NCBI GenBank assembly: GCA_050732995.1 | Contig: JBOHSA010000189.1 | Coordinates: forward strand, 1 to 16,528 | DNA length: 16,528 bases | Direction: 5' to 3' | DNA from: JBOHSA01 sp050732995 | GTDB taxonomy: Bacteria; Gemmatimonadota; Gemmatimonadetes; Gemmatimonadales; GWC2-71-9 | The notes under the pieces: model-generated | What the model was told of the DNA's origin: nothing | Database searches by the model: none | The model's input: the letters and a program-made list of their open reading frames with translations, nothing else | Part shown: positions 8,801 to 14,798 of the stretch, one piece after another | Layout: each line of letters begins with the position of its first letter | Numbering within the stretch: the stretch's first letter is position 1 | Translations under genes and position numbers: made by a program

Positions 8801-9075
8801 GTCTCGGCAAGGTCATCGGGGTGCCCACCGGCGGCGGTGTCATCGGCACCGGTGATATCCAGCTGATCGACGGCTCGACCTTCCGCCTGCCGGGGGGTGG
8901 TGTGTACAGCCTCCAGGGCGACCGGAACCTGGAGAACTGGGGCATCGAGCCCGACCTCTACGTGGAGAATCCGTTCGAGCAGGAACAGCTCGGCCGCGAC
9001 GCGCAGCTCGAGCGGGCGGTGCGGGAGCTGATGAGCCAGCTGGGGGCGGCGCGGGCCGCCGGGGGGAAACGGTGA
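5872..9075 (+). CDS. Secreted tricorn-like S41 protease (PD40 propellers, PDZ, S41 core)
   Basis: A 1067-residue protein, close to the 1071 of archaeal tricorn. I start at the ATG at 5872 because GGAGGG lies just upstream and a signal peptide follows (MRIPPISLVI to MGVAAQ). The N-terminal two thirds hold many PD40 propeller blades (LSPDAQWLTF, WSPDGRWIAF, ISPDGKQFAV). A helical cap follows, then a PDZ domain at about residues 760-840 and the S41 peptidase core. Candidate catalytic residues line up with tricorn: Ser747-His748 in GELNASH (tricorn S745/H746), the nucleophile Ser964 in NSFSDAEIF (S965) and Glu1026 in GIEPD (E1023). Tricorn cuts peptides released by larger proteases; here the signal peptide implies the same work outside the cytoplasm. 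Its stop overlaps the next start (GTGA), so the following genes are probably co-translated. Confidence 0.92.
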   Translation: MRIPPISLVIALATAMGVAAQEPVRGARHPALSPDAQWLTFSWRGDLWKVAAAGGRAERLTVHPGDDRAAQWSPDGRWIAFSGKRDGNYDVFVMSADGGSTRQLTAHSANDLVAGWTADGRAVLFTSARDFERGVLWAVPVAGGTERKVTRGQTATATVSADGRTLLLTAGAPGGWWRKGYRGANNWAVWSRPMDEPGAATKLTAFSGRNGWPQFGADGRSVYYLADSTGATELWRMNADGSGRQPVTRVGRDGARFLSVAKNGQLAAFELDVGLWTVPLTGANALPREVRITAASDEQFNRVTRRTYSDRASGVELSADGREAAFVARGDVFVVGTRAGASTENLTNHPARDFQAAWSPDGKALAFVSDRSGNEDVYVLRSADSAEPRLSRTLRTTLLQVTRDAARDLQPAWSPDRRQLAFFRQGDPPSLWVMDADGRNARRVVEGYVGGFAWSPDGRWIAYGRGMQGETGRGSSDIFVVPAAGGTPVNVTRYPSTNRSPQWSRDGRRLVFISSRGADPGQSGGAPISDLYQIWLRRADHEKTREDWALEEDASGGAGDRRSAARRDSSAATPEVRIDVDGIEERARRVTEGVVVGSFAISPDGKQFAVIGGVMGQSDLWIIGRDGDNPTRLTRGGANPDDVAFDPDGKKVYYLTGRGTIASVETNGQHPGSVAFQAVVTIDAAAEALQMFEEAWRALGAAFYDPRMHGRDWNAVRAAYRPLAEAAYTKEALGDVILMMIGELNASHLNFTLPPTDDAVRTGELGLVFDDAYRGRGLKVAAVVPGGPTDRVASTVRPGEYLLAVGDAEITETTNAYQLLANTVGDRIALRVAATPEGRDARLVAVRPVSAGELGDLQYAEWVKRNHDRVRQLSNGRLGYLHIRAMNPPSLERFKRDLWGREAAGEGLIIDQRYNGGGNIHEQLWTELLRRAPIYFTNRAGQRRFSPPQWARPTVALQNQNSFSDAEIFPYGFKALGLGKVIGVPTGGGVIGTGDIQLIDGSTFRLPGGGVYSLQGDRNLENWGIEPDLYVENPFEQEQLGRDAQLERAVRELMSQLGAARAAGGKR

Positions 9076-9380
9076 GTCCGTCGCCAGAGCGATACGCAGC
9101 GCACACTCAGCGCCTCGTCGACGTGCTGCTGAACACGCCGGGCGACACGACGGCCGCCCCGAGGCGCCGCCCGGAGGGGCCGGTACCCTCGCGCCCGTCG
9201 AGGCTTACGTCGAGAAAGGTCGCCCGGCACGCCTACACCGTCACGGACGGCGACATCGCCGCGCTACGCGAGGCGGGCTACTCGGAGGACGCGATCTTCG
9301 AGATCACCCTGAGCGCGGCGGTCGGCGCGGGCCTCGCGCGGCTCGAGCGCGGGCTCGCCGTCCTGCGAGGAGAGAGCTGA
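9072..9380 (+). CDS. Small helical companion protein, CMD/AhpD-like second half
   Basis: A 102-residue protein starting at the GTG at 9072, four bases before the end of the tricorn-like gene, and ending in a TGATG overlap with the next start. The C-terminal half (VARHAYTVTDGDIAALREAGYSEDAI, given here in pieces: VARHAYTVTDGDI and LREAGYSEDAI) reads like the last helices of carboxymuconolactone-decarboxylase/AhpD-type domains. There is no cysteine at all, so it cannot be an independent CxxC peroxidase. From memory, similar small genes sit directly before an AhpD-family gene in other bacteria, which suggests the two proteins form a complex. The N-terminal half is charged and proline/arginine-rich. 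The partner assignment is inference. Confidence 0.75.
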   Translation: MSPSPERYAAHTQRLVDVLLNTPGDTTAAPRRRPEGPVPSRPSRLTSRKVARHAYTVTDGDIAALREAGYSEDAIFEITLSAAVGAGLARLERGLAVLRGES

Positions 9381-9964
9381 TGCGTCTGCGAACCGTCGAA
9401 CGGGGCCATCGCCTCCCGCACAAGCTGTTGCTGGCGGCCTTCCGCGTGACGCAGGGGCGGCGGGCGCCGGATATCGTCCGGACCCTCATGTACCGGCCCG
9501 AACTCTTCGGCCGCGCCATGAGCGAGTGGACGCAGGCGGTGATGCGTGGCCCGTCCCCGTGGAGCGTGGGGGAGCGCGAGCTGTTCGCCGCGTTCACGTC
9601 CGGCAAGAACCGTTGCCCCTTCTGAACGGCCGCCCACGGCGCGGTCGCGTCGCTGGCGCTGGGAGATGCAGGGCTGGTCGCCGCCGTGCTCGCGGATTGG
9701 CACACCGCCCCGATCGAGCCGAAGCTGCGGGCGACGCTCGGGTTCCTGGAAAAGCTGACGCTCACCCCCGGCGTGGTGAGTCCCACCGATCTCGGGCCGC
9801 TGCGGGCCCTGGGCCTAAGCGACGAGGCCATCGAGGACGCGATTCAGGTGTGCGCCCTGTTCAACATCTACGACCGGATCGCCGACGCCCTCGGCTTCGC
9901 GATCCCGGGCCCGAAGGACTTCGCGCGCGGGGCGCGCAGCCTGATGGAGCGCGGGTACCGCTAG
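9380..9964 (+). CDS. AhpD/CMD-family selenoprotein with CxxU active site (in-frame UGA as Sec82)
   Basis: One continuous frame of 194 residues from the ATG at 9380 (good SD AGGAGAG at 9368-9374, TGATG overlap with the previous gene), interrupted only by TGA at 9623-9625. The TGA follows Cys79-Pro-Phe and precedes Thr-Ala-Ala-His86, so it sits exactly at the second cysteine of the CxxC...H active site of AhpD/carboxymuconolactone-decarboxylase proteins (usual form CPFC or CPYC, then AAH). Downstream the frame continues with typical family sequence (LGFLEKLTLTP, GLSDEAIEDAI, CALFNIYDRIADALGF) to a TAG stop. A SECIS-like hairpin lies directly after the TGA. The family reduces peroxides or supports thiol redox relay through the two active-site residues. 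TGA is used as an ordinary stop elsewhere in the window. A pseudogene or sequencing error is the alternative but explains neither placement nor hairpin. An internal GTG at 9686 lacks an SD. Confidence 0.88.
9623..9656 (+). promoter_or_regulatory. Bacterial SECIS-like element after the UGA
   Basis: After the UGA at 9623-9625, a six-pair upper stem (9637-9642 with 9647-9652, one G-U) closes on the tetraloop GGUC (9643-9646). Below it, three pairs (9634-9636 with 9654-9656) are separated by a bulged C at 9653. The loop begins 17 nt after the UGA. In Escherichia coli fdhF, the loop read by SelB contains GGUC at nearly the same distance, about 18 nt by my recollection. The stem was paired by hand; its energy was not computed. 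Confidence 0.75.
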
Positions 9965-9988
9965 CCGAGGACGAGGCGGGGACCTGAG

Positions 9989-10411
9989 ATGGTGAAGACT
10001 TTCGGGCTGACCCACATCGCGCTGGCAGTGCGCGACGCCGAGCGGGCGTTCCGGTTCTATGCGGACGTCTTCGGCGTGGTCGCGGTGTACCGCGAGCCGG
10101 GCTTCCTCCAGGCCCAGACGCCGGGGAGCCGGGACGTGCTCGTCTTCGAAGAGCGGCGCCGGCTCGCGAGAGGCAGCGGTGGCATCGCGCACTTCGGCTT
10201 CCGGCTCGTCGATCCCGCCGAAATCGACGCCGCCGCCGAGGCGGTGGTGCGGGCCGGCGGGACGATCACGAGCCGGGGCGAGTTCTGTCCGGGCGAGCCC
10301 TACGTCTTCTTCACCGATCCCGACGGCTACGAGGTCGAGATCTGGCACGAGCTGCCGACGTCCGTCGATCCGCCCATCCACGACCGTCCCCCATCGAGAG
10401 CGCGTTCGTGA
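9989..10411 (+). CDS. VOC-family (glyoxalase/dioxygenase-like) protein
   Basis: A 140-residue single-chain vicinal-oxygen-chelate protein with two beta-alpha-beta-beta-beta modules. The opening THIALAVRDAERAFRFYADVFG and the closing FTDPDGYEVEIWHE (seen in short pieces: THIALAVRD, FTDPDGYEVEIW) are classic for the superfamily. Likely metal ligands are His9, Glu54, His68 and Glu117, all present, so it is probably an active metal enzyme. The family includes glyoxalases, fosfomycin-type resistance enzymes and extradiol dioxygenases, and the substrate cannot be told from sequence. It lies 24 bases after the selenoprotein and is likely in the same transcript, which hints at detoxification, though this is inference. 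Confidence 0.87.
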   Translation: MVKTFGLTHIALAVRDAERAFRFYADVFGVVAVYREPGFLQAQTPGSRDVLVFEERRRLARGSGGIAHFGFRLVDPAEIDAAAEAVVRAGGTITSRGEFCPGEPYVFFTDPDGYEVEIWHELPTSVDPPIHDRPPSRARS

Positions 10412-10447
10412 CCCGCGCCCCCGCTCCCCTCACACCACGGTGACCCG

Positions 10448-11359
10448 ATGACCTTCTCAGACTGGACCGCGAAGGATTTCCTCTTGCTCGCGCTGGCGAT
10501 CACGACGGTGGTGTACGTCGTCGTGCTCGGCGCCGGGCTGGCGCGCGCGCGCCGGATGGCGTCGGAGCGCGGCGAGACGGCCACCCCCTCGGCGGCCGGC
10601 GTGGCGACGGGGTTCGTCACGAACTTCTTCGACACGCTCGGCATCGGCTCGTTCGCGACGACCACCAGCATCTACCGCCAGTGGCGCCTGGTGCGCGACG
10701 AGATCATCCCCGGCACCCTCAACGTCGGCCACACCCTCCCGACGATCGCCCAGGCGTTCATTTTCACGCGCATCGTACCGGTGGACAGCCGGACCCTCAT
10801 ACTGATGATCGTCGCGGCGGTGGGAGGCGCGTGGCTCGGGGCGGGAATCGTGGCGCGCTGGCCGCGCCAGAAGGTGCAAAGCGGGATGGGCGGCGCGCTC
10901 ATCGTCGCGGCGGGGCTGATGCTGGCGTCTCAGCTAGGGCTCTTCCCGGTTGGCGGCGCCACGCTCAAGCTTGGCGGGGCCCGGCTGGGGATCGGCGTGG
11001 TCGGGAACTTCATGCTCGGCGCGCTGATGACCCTCGGCATCGGGCTCTATGCGCCGTGCATGATCCTCGTGAGCCTGCTCGGCATGAACCCCACGACGGC
11101 GTTCCCGATCATGATGGGGTCGTGTGCGTTCCTGATGCCCGTCGCGACCGCCCGCTTCATCCGCGCCGGTCGCTACCACCCCGGCGCGTCACTCGGCCTC
11201 CTGCTCGGCGGCATCCCCGCGGTGCTGCTCGCGGCGTTCATCGTGAAATCCCTGCCGCTCACCGCCGTGCGCTACCTCGTGATCGTCGTCGTGCTGTACA
11301 CGAGCGTGAACCTGTTGCGGGCGGCGCGGCGGGAGCGGGGGCTGCTCAGCCCGCCTTGA
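10448..11359 (+). CDS. TauE/SafE-like membrane permease
   Basis: A 303-residue integral membrane protein with about eight hydrophobic segments (roughly residues 10-31, 52-72, 95-136, 148-166, 180-212, 218-235, 246-266 and 272-291). The start is the ATG at 10448 with GGTGA at 10439-10443. Two internally similar halves each carry conserved glycine-rich phrases, GFVTNFFDTLGIGSF and NFMLGALMTLGIGLYAPC. I recognise these from permeases annotated as sulfite exporter TauE/SafE family. The family moves sulfur-containing or other organic anions across the cytoplasmic membrane; the substrate here is unknown. It lies 36 bases after the VOC gene and is probably the last gene of the tricorn-selenoprotein operon. 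Its final 14 bases overlap the end of the convergent lipoprotein gene. Confidence 0.82.
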   Translation: MTFSDWTAKDFLLLALAITTVVYVVVLGAGLARARRMASERGETATPSAAGVATGFVTNFFDTLGIGSFATTTSIYRQWRLVRDEIIPGTLNVGHTLPTIAQAFIFTRIVPVDSRTLILMIVAAVGGAWLGAGIVARWPRQKVQSGMGGALIVAAGLMLASQLGLFPVGGATLKLGGARLGIGVVGNFMLGALMTLGIGLYAPCMILVSLLGMNPTTAFPIMMGSCAFLMPVATARFIRAGRYHPGASLGLLLGGIPAVLLAAFIVKSLPLTAVRYLVIVVVLYTSVNLLRAARRERGLLSPP

Positions 11360-12119
11360 CGGTCAGCGGCTTGCCCAGCGTGAGGTTGAGGTGCGCCCCC
11401 GCGGGCAGGATGATGTCCACGTCCTTCACGGCGGAGGACACCGCGGCCCCGGTGGCCGCGCCGACCACGCCGCCGATGATCGTGCCCTTCTTGTTGCCGC
11501 CGATCACGCGCCCGAGGATCGCGCCGGCCGCGGCGCCCGCGCCCACGCGAGCCGCGTCCGCCCCCTCGACGCCCCGCCCCTTGTGAACGGTCTCGAGGGA
11601 GTCGATCGACGCCTCGACGAGATAGGTCGCCCCGCGCACCGTCACGCTCGACACCGCGAGGGTCAGCGTCCCCGTCTGGCTCGGGTTCGGCGCCGGCTTG
11701 ACCTCGGTGATCGTCCCGTGCACGATCGAGCCCGCCGGGATCACCACGCGGCCGGCGGCGTTCTTGACGTCCTCCACCACGCGAGCGGTGAAGGGGTCGC
11801 CCGCCTTGTTGCGACGCGAATTGATCGAATCGACGACTGCGGCATCGAGCCGCGTCCCCGCAGCGAGCGTATAGCTCGTCGGCGCGGCCGGCGCCCGAGG
11901 CCGCTCGGCGGCGGGACGGGACGCGGGCGGGACCGCCGCCGGCGGCGGGGCCTTCGCGGCCGGGACATCGCGCAGCTGCGCGGTCGACTCGGCCGGCGCC
12001 AGCGTCAGATTCCGCGCGCTCGAGTCCGCCGCCAGGTTCGCCTGGTCGCCCGGGCTGCAGGCGATGCCGACGACGACACCGACCGCCGCCACAACGGTCC
12101 GTCCATTCCAGATAGTCAT
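11346..12119 (-). CDS. Glycine-zipper lipoprotein
   Basis: A 257-residue protein starting at the ATG at 12119 behind GAGGTGAGCTC. A signal peptide with the lipobox-like VGIAC predicts lipidation at Cys21. Residues about 25-85 are a low-complexity Ala/Pro linker. The middle domain (TLAAGTRLDAAVVDSI, VVIPAGSIVHGTI) has the repeated 'pole of AGT/AGS' phrasing seen in proteins that set a lower limit on solvent-exposed loops, and I cannot name it further. About residues 190-225 form a glycine zipper (GAGAAAGAILGRVIGG, IIGGVVGAATGAA) that may insert in or pack against the outer membrane. The C-terminus returns to an IILPAGAHLNLTL repeat of the middle motif. It is 27 bases downstream of ccdA and may be co-transcribed. 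Confidence 0.78.
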   Translation of the reverse strand: MTIWNGRTVVAAVGVVVGIACSPGDQANLAADSSARNLTLAPAESTAQLRDVPAAKAPPPAAVPPASRPAAERPRAPAAPTSYTLAAGTRLDAAVVDSINSRRNKAGDPFTARVVEDVKNAAGRVVIPAGSIVHGTITEVKPAPNPSQTGTLTLAVSSVTVRGATYLVEASIDSLETVHKGRGVEGADAARVGAGAAAGAILGRVIGGNKKGTIIGGVVGAATGAAVSSAVKDVDIILPAGAHLNLTLGKPLTVKAG

Positions 12120-12146
12120 GAGCTCACCTCGTGGTTGATCGACCTT

Positions 12147-12887
12147 TCACAACCGACTCTTCAGGAATCCAGGCGTCAGTCCCTGCAGGTATCCGGCGAG
12201 CAGGGTGAACCGATCGGTGACGAGCAGAATACCGAGCAGCACCAGCAGAGTTCCCGCGACCCGCTCCACCCATCCAATGTACGGCCGGAACCGCTGAAAC
12301 CACGTGAGGAACCGGTCCAGCAGCACCGCCGTCAGCAGGAAAGGGATCGCGAGGCCCAGGGCGTAGACGCCCAGCAAGGCGACGCCCTGACCCAGGCTCG
12401 TCTGGGTCGCGGCGAGCGTGAAGATGGCCCCGAGGATCGGACCGATGCAGGGGGTCCAGGCGGCCCCGAATGCGACGCCGACGAAGGCCGAGCCCAGGTA
12501 CCCCATCGGCTTGCGCGCGAGCTGGAGCCGCCGCTCCCGCACGAGGAACGCCGGCCGCAGGACGCCGAGGAGATAGAGGCCGAACAGAATCACCAACACC
12601 CCGCCGGCCCGGCCGAGCCAGACCTGGTACTCGCGCAACAGGCCGCCCAGCGCCGAGGCGGCGGCACCCAGGGCGACGAAAATGAGCGAGAACCCGGCGA
12701 CGAACCACAGGGCATGGAGCAGCGCCGTCCCCCGGCGGGCCTGCACCTCCTCGACCGACAGCCCCGTGAGGAACCCCACGTAGCTCGGGATCAGGGGCAG
12801 GACGCAGGGAGAGAGGAAGCTCAAGAGCCCGGCCGCCAGGGCGACGGCGACGGACACCCCGCTAGCGCTGTCGGACACTCCGGCCAT
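12147..12887 (-). CDS. ccdA: CcdA-type thiol-disulfide electron transporter
   Basis: A 246-residue membrane protein with six hydrophobic segments. The two redox cysteines of the family are in place: Cys28 in LSFLSPCVLPLIPSY and Cys147 in GAAWTPCIGP. CcdA passes reducing equivalents from cytoplasmic thioredoxin across the membrane, mainly to keep apocytochrome c cysteines reduced for haem attachment. That fits the c-type haem protein at 3117, although the two genes are far apart in the window. No thioredoxin-like partner such as ResA is visible nearby. The ATG at 12887 overlaps the end of the agmatinase gene by 26 bases. A GTG three codons later is a possible alternative start. Confidence 0.93.
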   Translation of the reverse strand: MAGVSDSASGVSVAVALAAGLLSFLSPCVLPLIPSYVGFLTGLSVEEVQARRGTALLHALWFVAGFSLIFVALGAAASALGGLLREYQVWLGRAGGVLVILFGLYLLGVLRPAFLVRERRLQLARKPMGYLGSAFVGVAFGAAWTPCIGPILGAIFTLAATQTSLGQGVALLGVYALGLAIPFLLTAVLLDRFLTWFQRFRPYIGWVERVAGTLLVLLGILLVTDRFTLLAGYLQGLTPGFLKSRL

Positions 12888-13776
12888 GCTGGTAGTACGC
12901 GATCAGTTTGTAGACCAGTTTGGCAACCAGGAAATCGGGCGCCACCAGGCCAGGGATCGGCGCCAGCTCGACGACGTCGGCGCCGACCACGTTCCGCTCG
13001 CGGAACACGCGCTCGAGCAGCCGCAGCGTGGGAAACCACGTGCCGCCGCCGGGCTCCGGCGTGCCCGTGGAGGGGACGAGGCTCGGGTCGAAGTAGTCCA
13101 CGTCGATCGTGACGTAGACGTCGGACCCGAGCGCCCCCAGGACGCGCTCCATCCAGCGGCCCTCGGGGTCGAGCTCGTGGCCGAAGATCGTGGGGATCTT
13201 GCGCGCCCGCATGAGCTGATGCTCCTCGGCCGTGATCGCCCGGATCCCCACCGGCACGAGGTTCACTTCCCGGTGCACCCGGTACATCACGCAGGCATGC
13301 GAGAAGGGGGTCCCCTCATATTCCGGCCGGAGGTCCCCGTGCGCGTCGAGCTGCAGCACGGAGAGCGGGCGGGCCCCCAACCGGTGGTGATGGGCCTCGA
13401 TCGGCGGTGCGGAGATCGCATGCTCGCCACCGAGCATGATGACGAACTTGTCGGTCGGGAGCAGCGCGTCGAACGCCTCGCGCAGCTCGCCCAACGCCGT
13501 CTCGGGGCCGGCACCCGAGAGCAGCAGCTCCGGCAGGGTGTGGACGCCAACGGTGTGGGGCTCGGTTTCCAGTTCGTGATCGTACAGCTCGATGTAGCGG
13601 GAGGCCTCGAGGATCCGCCGCGGCCCGAAGCGCGTCCCACCCATGTAGGACACGGTCGCCTCGTAGGGCACCGGGAGGATGACCACGCCCGCGGCCGCGA
13701 GCGCCGTCGTCGGCTCGGGGAGGCCCAGGAAGTTGCCCGGCGCCCCCCACGGGAGCTCGGCGAGCGCCCTAGCCAC
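12862..13776 (-). CDS. speB: Agmatinase / ureohydrolase family
   Basis: A 304-residue ureohydrolase starting at the GTG at 13776, eight bases inside the end of the arginine decarboxylase gene. All manganese ligands of the arginase fold are visible: His119 in GGEHA, Asp144, His146 and Asp148 in DAHGDL, and Asp225 and Asp227 in TIDVDYFDP. The phrase STGTPEPGG, with Glu241, is typical of agmatinases rather than arginases. The enzyme splits agmatine into putrescine and urea in the cytoplasm. Its immediate upstream neighbour makes agmatine, so the pair gives a complete arginine to putrescine route. The downstream ccdA start overlaps its end. Substrate is inferred from family and neighbour; guanidinobutyrase-type activity is the main alternative. 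Confidence 0.93.
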   Translation of the reverse strand: MARALAELPWGAPGNFLGLPEPTTALAAAGVVILPVPYEATVSYMGGTRFGPRRILEASRYIELYDHELETEPHTVGVHTLPELLLSGAGPETALGELREAFDALLPTDKFVIMLGGEHAISAPPIEAHHHRLGARPLSVLQLDAHGDLRPEYEGTPFSHACVMYRVHREVNLVPVGIRAITAEEHQLMRARKIPTIFGHELDPEGRWMERVLGALGSDVYVTIDVDYFDPSLVPSTGTPEPGGGTWFPTLRLLERVFRERNVVGADVVELAPIPGLVAPDFLVAKLVYKLIAYYQHGRSVRQR

Positions 13777-14329
13777 AGAAGGCCACCGCCGACACGACGG
13801 TCGTCCAGCGCCCGTCGTCCCCGCATTCGGCGGTGGAGGTCACGTTCAGCGTGCGGACGATCTCGCCCGAGAGCAGCCATTGCTCCCGCCGCTCGTCCCA
13901 GGCTTTCTCCGGCTCGAACGGCACGCCCAGCACGGTGGCGAGCATCGAGGCGGCGAGGTCTTCGGCGTATTCGCCCGCGGCGAGCTCGTTCTGGCCGTAG
14001 CTGTGGTGCTCCGAGATGTAGCCGTGGTGCGTCGGGTCCGCCGGCATCGCGAGCCCGATCGAGGCCGCCACTAGCCGGCTCGGCTCGTTGGTGGCCGACT
14101 CCGCCACCACGGTAAACAGCACCTGACCCGGTTTCAGCAGGCTGAGCCCTTCCTCGCGATCCACCAGCTCGCAGTGCGGCGGGAAAATCGAGCTGACCCG
14201 CACGAGGTTGAAGTTGGCGAGGTGAGCATCGCGCAGCGCCATCTCGAAGCTGGTGAGCTTCTCCTTGTGCCGCCCGACGCCCTTCGTGAGAAAGGCCTTG
14301 GTGGGGATGAACATCCGTGCGTCGATCAA
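13769..14329 (-). CDS. pdaD: Pyruvoyl-dependent arginine decarboxylase
   Basis: A 186-residue proenzyme. I choose the TTG at 14329 because GAGGTG lies five bases before it; the first ATG (14314) would be about 20 bases from that site. The self-cleavage motif VRVSSIFPP is present, with the break expected between Ser46 and Ser47 so that Ser47 becomes the pyruvoyl group. Glu107 in YISEHH matches the conserved active-site glutamate of the archaeal enzyme. It converts arginine to agmatine and CO2, as a trimer of alpha-beta pairs in known members. Four bases separate it from the end of the Fur-family gene, and it overlaps speB by eight bases, so these genes are almost certainly one transcript. Confidence in family is very high; activity on other amino acids is unlikely. 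Confidence 0.93.
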   Translation of the reverse strand: MIDARMFIPTKAFLTKGVGRHKEKLTSFEMALRDAHLANFNLVRVSSIFPPHCELVDREEGLSLLKPGQVLFTVVAESATNEPSRLVAASIGLAMPADPTHHGYISEHHSYGQNELAAGEYAEDLAASMLATVLGVPFEPEKAWDERREQWLLSGEIVRTLNVTSTAECGDDGRWTTVVSAVAFCG

Positions 14330-14333
14330 CCCG

Positions 14334-14798
14334 TCACCTCGTCCGCGCTAAAGGATTGGACTGCTGGCATTCCCGGCAGAGCCCGTAGACCTCCAGGCGA
14401 TGGTGGTGGGGCCGGAACTCCACCTCCTCCGCCAGCAACGCGATCATCCGCTCCAGGCGGTCGTTCGCGAACTCGCGCACCCGGCCGCAGGCCGAGCAGA
14501 TGCAGTGCTCGTGCGCCTGGCCGGCCGCCATCGGCTCGTAGCGCTTGAAGCCCTCGCCGAAGTCATGCTCCCGCACCAACCCGCTCCGGACCAGGAGGTC
14601 GAGGGTCCGGTACACGGTGGCCGTCCCGACTGGTCCGCCCGCTTTCGCCAACCGGCGGCCGATGTCCTCCGCCGACAGGTGGTCGCCCGCGAAAAACAGG
14701 GCCTCCGCGACGGCGAGCCGCTGGTGCGTCGCCGGCAAGTTGCGGTCGCGCAGGTAGCGCCGGAAGCCCTCGAGGAGCTTCGCGCCGTCAACCTTCAT
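14334..14798 (-). CDS. Fur-family metal-dependent regulator
   Basis: A 154-residue Fur/PerR/Zur-type regulator starting at the ATG at 14798, 11 bases inside the end of the preceding small gene. The N-terminal winged-helix spans residues about 5-85, with recognition-helix phrase GTATVYRTLDLLV. The dimerisation domain holds the structural zinc cysteines Cys101/Cys104 (CSAC) and Cys141/Cys144 (CREC). It also holds metal-sensing histidines His96 and His98 (AHEHC) and 131-133 (PHHHRL). Family members bind iron, zinc or manganese, or sense peroxide through iron. I cannot decide which from sequence. The position in the middle of arginine and agmatine genes is unusual and may mean it regulates its own operon. 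Start and overlap suggest translational coupling to the upstream gene. Confidence 0.92.
   Translation of the reverse strand: MKVDGAKLLEGFRRYLRDRNLPATHQRLAVAEALFFAGDHLSAEDIGRRLAKAGGPVGTATVYRTLDLLVRSGLVREHDFGEGFKRYEPMAAGQAHEHCICSACGRVREFANDRLERMIALLAEEVEFRPHHHRLEVYGLCRECQQSNPLARTR

Noticed and set aside
9623..9625. Pseudogene or reassigned TGA explanation
   Set aside because: Other genes in the window, such as those ending at 5708 and 11359, use TGA as a stop, so the code is standard. The rest of the frame is intact and a SECIS-like hairpin follows. Sequencing error remains possible but is less likely.
9686..9964. A separate 92-residue gene after the TGA
   Set aside because: Its GTG has no Shine-Dalgarno, it begins mid-domain, and it is in frame with the preceding part. 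A UGA-decoded single protein explains the data better.
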